Source: an uncultured Succinatimonas sp. (GTDB lineage: Bacteria; Pseudomonadota; Gammaproteobacteria; Enterobacterales; Succinivibrionaceae). Taken from it: a stretch of 14,998 nucleotides of DNA. Where the stretch lies: positions 1 to 14,998 of the forward strand of contig NZ_CAJKVK010000049.1 in NCBI RefSeq assembly GCF_905203285.1, written 5' to 3'. Below the pieces are notes generated by a model. The model was not told where the DNA came from. It worked only from the letters and a program-made list of their open reading frames with translations, and did not search any database. Below are positions 1 through 5,134 of the stretch, piece by piece (within the stretch, counting starts at the first letter, position 1; every line of letters starts with the position of its first letter). Made by a program: the position numbers and the translations under genes.

Positions 1-500
1 ATTTACATATGTAATTAATATTAGTTTGCTGTTATTGGTGTTTGTCTTATGGCTAGTAATAAAACTTATATTTTTTAGTAATATCCTTTTCTTTCTGTGT
101 AAATAACAAGCAATATTTTTAATAAGTTTCCCTTAATTTACGTTTAAAATTATGAATGTGCCTGTTTATTCGTCAGCTTAAAATTCATGCGTCTAAATTT
201 GCTGTTTTTTAAGTTTTAATGCTCTAAAATGCTGATGCCTTTGCCTGTTTGATTAATACAAATTCTTTTTTAACTGACTCTTTATTTGTTTGAATTTTTC
301 TGCCCTACTCCGTAGTTTATTTAAAAAAAGTGTGTAAATATCTTTTTGTAGAGTTAGTTGATAAAAAGTTTCTTTGACAATTTGATGCATTGCATTCATG
401 ATCATAGGCACTGTTTTGATGTGAATTTTCTACTAAAATGCATTAGTTCGACTAAATTCTCAGAACATCAAAAATACACATGTATATAAAGGAGTAAAAC
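1..500. other. AT-rich non-coding stretch upstream of rubrerythrin
   Basis: No open reading frame with a credible ribosome-binding site is visible on either strand. The stretch is strongly AT-rich. It contains a perfect 12-base palindrome (TTACATATGTAA, 3-14) of unknown meaning and, near its right end, a candidate promoter for the rubrerythrin gene. The rest shows nothing I can name. Confidence 0.6.
374..402 (+). promoter_or_regulatory. Candidate sigma70 promoter of the rubrerythrin gene
   Basis: A perfect -35 hexamer TTGACA (374-379) is followed after 17 bases by CATGAT (397-402), a four-of-six match to the -10 consensus. The spacer contains the odd dyad ATGCATTGCAT (385-395), which could be an operator. 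A TAAAAT (434-439) nearer the gene is an alternative -10 but has no good -35. The start codon is about 90 bases beyond the predicted transcript start. Confidence 0.35.
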
Positions 501-1076
501 ATGCCCAGCTTAAAAGGTACTCAGACCGAGAAGAATATTCTGACCGCTTTTGCCGGTGAGTCTCAGGCTCGTAATCGCTATACCTACTTTGCTTCCGTAG
601 CAAAGAATGAAGGTTATGTTCTTATCAGCGAAATCTTCACTGAGACTGCTAATCAGGAAAAAGAGCACGCAAAGCGCTTATTTAAGTTCCTTGAAGGCGG
701 CACTGCAGAAATTACCGCTACTTTCCCTGCAGGAATTATCGGTGATACCGCTGCAAATCTTGAGGCTTCAGCCAAGGGTGAAAATGAAGAGTGGACCGAT
801 ATGTATCCTAGCTTTGCCGCAACAGCTCGTGAAGAAGGTTTCCCTGAAATCGCCGCTGTAATGGAAAATATCGCTATTGCTGAAAAGCAGCATGAAAAAC
901 AGTACCGTTCTTTGTGGCAGCATTTAACTGACGGCACTATGTTCAAGCGTGGCGATAAGGTTATTTGGCGTTGCCGCAACTGCGGATTCATTTATGAAGG
1001 AACCGAAGCACCTAAGGCATGCCCTGCTTGCAATCATCCTCAGGCACACTTCGAAGTTTTACGCGATCAATATTAA
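501..1076 (+). CDS. rbr: Rubrerythrin (diiron peroxidase with C-terminal rubredoxin domain)
   Basis: Rubrerythrin is a cytoplasmic non-haem diiron protein that reduces hydrogen peroxide to water in anaerobes, with electrons passed in through its rubredoxin-like centre. The 191-residue length is typical of the family. The ferritin-like four-helix domain (about 1-145) keeps the complete ligand set: Glu20, Glu53-x-x-His56, Glu94, Glu97 and Glu128-x-x-His131. The C-terminal domain (about 152-191) has Cys158-x-x-Cys161-Gly and Cys174-Pro-x-Cys177, which bind one iron. The start is supported by AAAGGAG (488-494) six bases before the ATG. The gene is monocistronic, bounded by its own leader and a strong terminator. 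A PerR- or OxyR-type control is possible, but no clear box was seen. Family assignment is very secure. Confidence 0.97.
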   Translation: MPSLKGTQTEKNILTAFAGESQARNRYTYFASVAKNEGYVLISEIFTETANQEKEHAKRLFKFLEGGTAEITATFPAGIIGDTAANLEASAKGENEEWTDMYPSFAATAREEGFPEIAAVMENIAIAEKQHEKQYRSLWQHLTDGTMFKRGDKVIWRCRNCGFIYEGTEAPKACPACNHPQAHFEVLRDQY

Positions 1077-1123
1077 TTAAAAAATTTTGAGGAATATCTC
1101 ATTTTTTTATAAAAATATGATAT

Positions 1124-1135
1124 AGTACGCGTACT
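1124..1135. repeat. Perfect 12-bp palindrome between rubrerythrin and its terminator
   Basis: AGTACGCGTACT is its own reverse complement. It lies directly after TATGAT/TATAGT (1116-1126), which resemble -10 elements, and about 20 bases before the terminator hairpin. It could be a protein site or the start of a very short transcript. No function is established. Confidence 0.3.
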
Positions 1136-1156
1136 CCTTATGTTTGTTTGATTGTT

Positions 1157-1188
1157 ACCCTCGGATCGTATGACCCGAGGGTTTTTTT
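1157..1188 (+). terminator. Rho-independent terminator after rubrerythrin
   Basis: The arms ACCCTCGG (1157-1164) and CCGAGGGT (1175-1182) pair perfectly over eight bases, with a ten-base loop that can form two further pairs. Seven T residues follow (1182-1188). The T tract overlaps the last codons of the convergent minus-strand gene. On the minus strand the hairpin is not followed by a T run, so it mainly serves the plus strand. Confidence 0.9.
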
Positions 1189-1807
1189 ATATTTTTTCTG
1201 CCTTGGCTGATGCTTTTTGGGCAACTGCTGCAGATGTGTTTACCGCTTTTGCGGCAGTTGCAGCTGCTGTCGGGGTATTTTTACCGGATGCGGTGTAGGC
1301 GCTGCGGTGCTTTAAAAGTCTTAAAGCAAAAGCCCGTTCCCATGCGTGCTGATTTCTAAGCTCATGGCGCCCCGACCAATAGCTTATAAAAGAGTTAAGC
1401 TCGCTTTCGGTAAAATCGGCGCTGTGAAGTCCTGCCATAAGACAGGTTTGCGTGAAGTTTGAACTAGGTCTCCATGATGCACTCATGGCAAAAGGCTTTT
1501 GCGGCAGTAAAGTGGTATCGGCATTAAAGTAAGGCAACACGACGCTGTAGCCTTGCCAGGTATCTGATTGCGTTTTTTTTTCGATAAAACCCAATAAGTT
1601 AAGCTCGTTTAAAAGATCTGTAATGAGATTTTCAGTCGGAATGAAAGGACATACTGAGCTTATTGTTTCCATTGCAAGGCTTAATGCCGGAAGATCGATA
1701 AGACATAAGCCGCGTTCTGCCATCGGTCTTAAGTAAAAAAGATATAGAGAACGGGCTTCATGACTTAGGCGCTTATCGCTAAGTTTGGCAAATTCGATGT
1801 TATTCAT
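1187..1807 (-). CDS. DnaT-like primosomal protein with N-terminal winged-helix-like region
   Basis: This 206-residue protein carries a DnaT-type single-stranded DNA-binding domain at about 105-168. It follows the family pattern: F-A-M then W112-x-P114, then F140-x-x-Y143-W144, then W156 and an Arg/Lys-rich end. In E. coli, DnaT works with PriA, PriB and DnaC to reload the replicative helicase at stalled forks. Residues 1-78 look like a winged-helix segment, with an 'S-H-E-A-R-S-L-Y' helix and an 'L-L-N-E-L-N-L-L-G-F-I' end, as in some phage and plasmid replication proteins. Residues 175-206 form a low-complexity Ala/Lys/Thr tail. The start ATG shares one base with the stop of the upstream dehydrogenase (TGATG), and no separate ribosome-binding site is clear, so translation is probably coupled. 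No dnaC is adjacent. The domain call is fairly secure; the cellular role is inferred. Confidence 0.72.
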   Translation of the reverse strand: MNNIEFAKLSDKRLSHEARSLYLFYLRPMAERGLCLIDLPALSLAMETISSVCPFIPTENLITDLLNELNLLGFIEKKTQSDTWQGYSVVLPYFNADTTLLPQKPFAMSASWRPSSNFTQTCLMAGLHSADFTESELNSFISYWSGRHELRNQHAWERAFALRLLKHRSAYTASGKNTPTAAATAAKAVNTSAAVAQKASAKAEKI

Positions 1808-2760
1808 CAGGCGTCTCTGGTGCCGGGGACTTTAGTTATAAGGTTTTTACCTGCAATAAAAGCGTCAATATTGGCAAGAACAAGCTTTGCCATTTCCATA
1901 CGTGTATAGGTGGTGGCACTGCCTATATGCGGTGTCAATACGACGTTAGGACGGTTAAACAGCTCCTGCGGAACCTTCGGTTCCTGCTCGAAAACATCAA
2001 GACCTGCTCCTGCGATTATTTTATTATCAAGAGCTTTGATTAAAGCGTCGGTATCAACTAATGCTCCGCGGGCAATGTTTACCAAAAAGCCGTTAGGTCC
2101 TAATTTTTGAAGTATTTCTTCGTTGACGCAGTGGAAGGTTTCTTTGGTGGACGGCATAGCGATAATTAATGCGTCGCACCATGAAGCCATATCGCTTAAT
2201 GACGCAAAGAATTTATAGGAAACATCTTTTTTGCCGTGAGCAAAATAGGCGATATCGCATTTAAAAGCTTCAAGTCTTGCAGCAATTTCTTTACCGATGC
2301 GGCCAAGGCCTGCGATGCCGACCTTAAGTCCGGTAAAGGAAACACCTAAAGGCATTATGGCTCCGTTTTCCCAATCTTTGCGTTCGATAAACTTCTGTGC
2401 CTCGATCATTTGCCTTGTCGTATTCATGAGCAGTGCTACGGCGGTGTTGGCAACGTCGTCGTTGAGTACATTCGGAGTATGACTTATGAAAATATTGCGT
2501 TTTATAGCTTCATTTACATCAATTCCGTCATATCCGACACCAAAATCGGCGATCATTTTGACATTTTTGAACTTATCGTAAGTATCTTTAGTAATTATGG
2601 TGCCGCCAGATACAAGAAGAATATCGGTTTCTTCATAAGCCTGCTTGAGTTCATCAGCGTTTAAAGCCTTTTTTTCGGCAAATTCTCCGCGTTTTTTTAC
2701 TTCGCTAATCAAAAAGTCAGGAAGAGAAGAATCGGTATATTTAAGAATGTGGTAAGTCAT
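1807..2760 (-). CDS. D-isomer-specific 2-hydroxyacid dehydrogenase (glyoxylate/hydroxypyruvate reductase-like)
   Basis: This 317-residue soluble oxidoreductase reduces a 2-oxoacid to a D-2-hydroxyacid with NAD(P)H. The Rossmann nucleotide-binding segment has Gly151-Leu-Gly153-Arg-Ile-Gly156. The catalytic set is Arg231 (in N-I-A-R-G-A-L-V-D), the Glu of D-V-F-E-Q-E-P (258-261) and His278 (in T-P-H-I-G-S-A-T). After the second Rossmann strand the sequence is Y-F-A-H-G-K-K (172-178), with no Asp at the usual NAD ribose-binding position and with nearby basic residues, which hints at NADPH. Candidate activities are glyoxylate, hydroxypyruvate, phosphoglycerate or another 2-ketoacid reduction; the sequence does not decide. 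The GAGG on the minus strand (2773-2770) lies nine bases before the start. The gene leads a two-gene operon with the DnaT-like gene. Confidence 0.88.
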   Translation of the reverse strand: MTYHILKYTDSSLPDFLISEVKKRGEFAEKKALNADELKQAYEETDILLVSGGTIITKDTYDKFKNVKMIADFGVGYDGIDVNEAIKRNIFISHTPNVLNDDVANTAVALLMNTTRQMIEAQKFIERKDWENGAIMPLGVSFTGLKVGIAGLGRIGKEIAARLEAFKCDIAYFAHGKKDVSYKFFASLSDMASWCDALIIAMPSTKETFHCVNEEILQKLGPNGFLVNIARGALVDTDALIKALDNKIIAGAGLDVFEQEPKVPQELFNRPNVVLTPHIGSATTYTRMEMAKLVLANIDAFIAGKNLITKVPGTRDA

Positions 2761-2790
2761 GGAATATTTCCTCGAAAATACGTAAGCATG

Positions 2791-2817
2791 ATTATACGCA
2801 AGAGCCTACAGTGAAAA
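2791..2817 (-). promoter_or_regulatory. Predicted promoter of the dehydrogenase-dnaT-like operon
   Basis: On the minus strand, a perfect -10 hexamer TATAAT (2796-2791) lies 15 bases after TTTTCA (2817-2812), a four-of-six match to -35. The spacer is short. The predicted transcript would start about 25 bases before the dehydrogenase ATG, with room for its ribosome-binding site. It is divergent from the metal-efflux promoter. Confidence 0.45.
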
Positions 2818-2854
2818 TTTACGGGAGCGCAAAAAAATAATTAAAATATTATTA

Positions 2855-2884
2855 ATAACAGTTGAACAATTATTCAACTGTTAT
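2855..2884 (+). promoter_or_regulatory. ArsR/SmtB-like operator overlapping the metal-efflux promoter
   Basis: Perfect 12-base arms (2855-2866 and 2873-2884) flank six bases, CAATTA. The core TGAACAATTATTCA matches the TGAA-N6-TTCA pattern known for ArsR/SmtB metal-sensing repressors such as SmtB, ZiaR and CadC. The dyad covers the -35 element and touches the -10, as expected for repression relieved by Zn, Cd or a related metal. No ArsR-family gene is in this window, so the regulator would be encoded elsewhere. Confidence 0.7.
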
Positions 2885-2889
2885 ATAAT
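2862..2889 (+). promoter_or_regulatory. Sigma70 promoter of the metal-efflux operon
   Basis: TTGAAC (2862-2867) and a perfect TATAAT (2884-2889) are separated by 16 bases. Transcription should begin near 2896, about 40 bases before the first ATG. The -35 sits inside the large dyad and the start point is at the edge of the second dyad. Confidence 0.75.
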
Positions 2890-2895
2890 GCTAAT

Positions 2896-2915
2896 AGTTG
2901 AATGATTGCTCAACT
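2896..2915 (+). promoter_or_regulatory. Second, weaker operator-like dyad at the transcript start
   Basis: AGTTGA (2896-2901) and TCAACT (2910-2915) are perfect six-base arms with an eight-base centre. They share the GTTGAA/TCAAC half-site with the upstream operator, and the dyad centres are 36 bases apart. This looks like a degenerate second site for the same repressor. Confidence 0.5.
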
Positions 2916-2936
2916 TTTGTTTTAAAGGATCAGAAT

Positions 2937-3164
2937 ATGAAATTACGCTGCGATATAAAAGGTCTAGATTGTCCGCACTGCGCTTTGTCTTTAGAAAAGA
3001 AGATTGCCGCGCTTGACGGTATTAAAAACGCTAATATCAATTTTCCATTGCAGTCTCTTGTCATTGAGGCCAACGACGATCTTGATGAAGATGAGTTAAT
3101 TGAAAAAGTTCAAAAGGTAAGTGACGACTTTGAGGACGGAATTTCTGTAACTCTTCGTGATTAA
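2937..3164 (+). CDS. Stand-alone HMA heavy-metal-binding protein (75 residues)
   Basis: This is a single HMA domain of the CopZ/MerP/ZntA N-terminal type, with the metal-binding loop Gly-Leu-Asp-Cys-Pro-His-Cys near residues 9-15 and the usual beta-alpha-beta-beta-alpha-beta length. It should bind a soft metal ion in the cytoplasm and pass it to a transporter. A TTG-initiated form from 2898 would add 13 residues but would start inside the second operator; the ATG at 2937 has AAAGGA (2924-2929) seven bases upstream and is preferred. It is 21 bases before an ATPase that has no HMA domain of its own, so it is probably that pump's detached metal-binding domain. The acidic run in residues 47-53 suits a divalent metal, but the metal is not proven. 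Confidence 0.85.
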   Translation: MKLRCDIKGLDCPHCALSLEKKIAALDGIKNANINFPLQSLVIEANDDLDEDELIEKVQKVSDDFEDGISVTLRD

Positions 3165-3185
3165 CCACAAAGCATAGGGATAGTT

Positions 3186-5069
3186 ATGCTGCAGAGTATC
3201 GATTTTAAAACCAAGTTAAGGCTTGCTTTTGCTTTGATAGTTATGATTATGCTTTTATTAAAGCTTGATATAAATGACTATATAAAGCTTTTTTTATTTG
3301 CCTGTGCCTATGTCGCTGTAGCGTATGAGACTGTTATAAGCGCATTTAAAACTTTGTTTAAGCGCTTTCGTATGACCGAGCAGTTTTTAATGTCTATAGC
3401 CACCTTCGGTGCTATTGCCCTTGGTGATTATCCTGAAGCTTTGGCGGTGTTGATTTTTTATGAGATAGGCGAGCTTTTTGAAGAGTACGCATCAGGCCGT
3501 TCTCATAAAGAAATTACCTCCCTTATTGCTTTAAAGCCGCAAATAGTAAGAGTAATTGATGAAAACGGCAATGAACTAAAGGTAAAACCGCGTAAAGTTA
3601 AAATCGGTCAAACCATAAGAGTTCTTGCAGGTGAGGCAATTGCTCTTGACGGTGTTTTAAAACAGGGCTCTGCTGCAGTTGATTTAAGTGCTTTAACGGG
3701 TGAAAGCGAACCTTATTCATATAAAGAAGGAGAAGAGATCCCCTCAGGCGGCATCAATATGGGAAGCGTTATTGAGCTTGTCGTGACCAAGGATAACTCA
3801 AATTCTTCTATAACAAGATTAATTGAACTTATTGAAGATGCAGCGGCCAATAAGTCCAAACCTGAGGCTTTGATTTCCCGTTTTGCCGTTTATTACACCC
3901 CTATAGTCGTAACTTGTGCTGTTCTTTTAGCCTTGGTTCCTTTCTTTATCGAAGGGGAAAGCTTTTCCGATTGGATAGAAAGAGCTTTGGTATTTTTGGT
4001 TGTGTCCTGTCCCTGTGCTTTGGTTTTGTCAGTGCCGTTGTCATTTTTCGGCGGTCTTGGCGCGATATCCAAAATCGGCGTGATGGTAAAGGGCAGTATT
4101 CATATTGAGACTTTATCTAAATTAACCGTTTTGGCTTTGGATAAAACCGGAACCATCACTCAAGGCAAGTTTAAGCCTGTGGATTTTATAGTAGATGATG
4201 GCTCATCAAAAGCAGAGCTTTTATCCTGCGTGTATGCTCTTGAAAGCGTAACGACTCATCCAATCGGTACAGCTATAGTTAATTACTGCAAGGCAAATAA
4301 TATAGAGCTTAAAAAAGCAGAATCCGTCCATGAAGTGTCAGGGTTCGGAATTGAAGGAATTATCGACGGTAAAAAAGTAGCGGTCGGAAGCCGGGAATTT
4401 ATTGAAAAAATTACGGCAAGAACCGATCTTCATCAAAGCACGGTAATAGGGACTGAAGTGCTTGCGGCAGTTGACGGCAAGTTTATCGGCGGACTCGTTT
4501 TAAATGATGAGCCAAAAGCCGGAGCAGCTGCTTTCTTTGGCGAACTTGAAAATTTAGGTATAACTTCCTGCATGATAACCGGTGATAAAGAAACGGTTGC
4601 TAAAAATATAGCCAAGCGTCTTGGTATTGCAAAATACTACGCCAAGATGCTGCCTCAGGATAAGCTTAAGGCCGTAAAGGAGCTTAAAGAAAAGGATGGG
4701 GCCGTAGTCGGTTTTGTCGGTGACGGCATCAATGATGCTCCGGTACTTGCCGCTTCTGATATCGGTATTGCCATGGGTCAGTTCGGTTCGGCTTCTGCCG
4801 TTGAAGCTTCCGATGTGGTCGTGATGAATGATGATTTAAGGAAGATTCCGCAGGCGATAGCTCTTTCACGCCGTACTTACAGGCTTGCGATGCAGAATAT
4901 TGTTTTTGTTATTGCCTGTAAGCTTTTGATCTTGGTTTTGGGCGCTATGGGCATTGCCGGAATTTGGGTGGCGATTTTCGGTGATGTCGGCTTATGCGTG
5001 TTAGCTGTGTTAAATGCTATGCGCGCACTTACTTGGGTAAAAGTAAAACGCGGTGCTACAATAAGCTAA
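3186..5069 (+). CDS. zntA: P1B-type ATPase, Zn/Cd/Pb exporter class (ZntA/CadA-like), no N-terminal HMA
   Basis: This inner-membrane pump exports a divalent soft metal using ATP. Landmarks in its 627 residues are TGES (171-174, actuator), the transmembrane Cys275-Pro-Cys277 followed by S-x-P (CPC-x4-S-x-P), the phosphorylated Asp in DKTGT (319-323), the nucleotide-binding His358-Pro359, and GDGIND (512-517). The class is set by Asn571-x7-Lys579 in the seventh helix and Asp600-x-Gly602 in the eighth, the P1B-2 signature for Zn2+, Cd2+ and Pb2+. The protein starts almost directly in membrane helices, with no CxxC domain, so it is shorter than E. coli ZntA; the preceding 75-residue protein supplies that module. 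AGGGA (3176-3180) lies five bases before the ATG. Confidence 0.92.
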   Translation: MLQSIDFKTKLRLAFALIVMIMLLLKLDINDYIKLFLFACAYVAVAYETVISAFKTLFKRFRMTEQFLMSIATFGAIALGDYPEALAVLIFYEIGELFEEYASGRSHKEITSLIALKPQIVRVIDENGNELKVKPRKVKIGQTIRVLAGEAIALDGVLKQGSAAVDLSALTGESEPYSYKEGEEIPSGGINMGSVIELVVTKDNSNSSITRLIELIEDAAANKSKPEALISRFAVYYTPIVVTCAVLLALVPFFIEGESFSDWIERALVFLVVSCPCALVLSVPLSFFGGLGAISKIGVMVKGSIHIETLSKLTVLALDKTGTITQGKFKPVDFIVDDGSSKAELLSCVYALESVTTHPIGTAIVNYCKANNIELKKAESVHEVSGFGIEGIIDGKKVAVGSREFIEKITARTDLHQSTVIGTEVLAAVDGKFIGGLVLNDEPKAGAAAFFGELENLGITSCMITGDKETVAKNIAKRLGIAKYYAKMLPQDKLKAVKELKEKDGAVVGFVGDGINDAPVLAASDIGIAMGQFGSASAVEASDVVVMNDDLRKIPQAIALSRRTYRLAMQNIVFVIACKLLILVLGAMGIAGIWVAIFGDVGLCVLAVLNAMRALTWVKVKRGATIS

Positions 5070-5134
5070 GAACAGCACTACCGATATACGAATAACAATA
5101 ATAATAAAAAGATTACGCTTAAAAAGGCAGAAAA

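Noticed and set aside
653..991. Long antisense frame within rubrerythrin
   Set aside because: It is a shadow of a well-supported gene with all ligand residues on the plus strand, and it has no family resemblance.
2898..2936. TTG-initiated extension of the small HMA protein
   Set aside because: It begins inside the second operator and next to the predicted transcript start, leaving no room for a ribosome-binding site; the ATG at 2937 has a good one.
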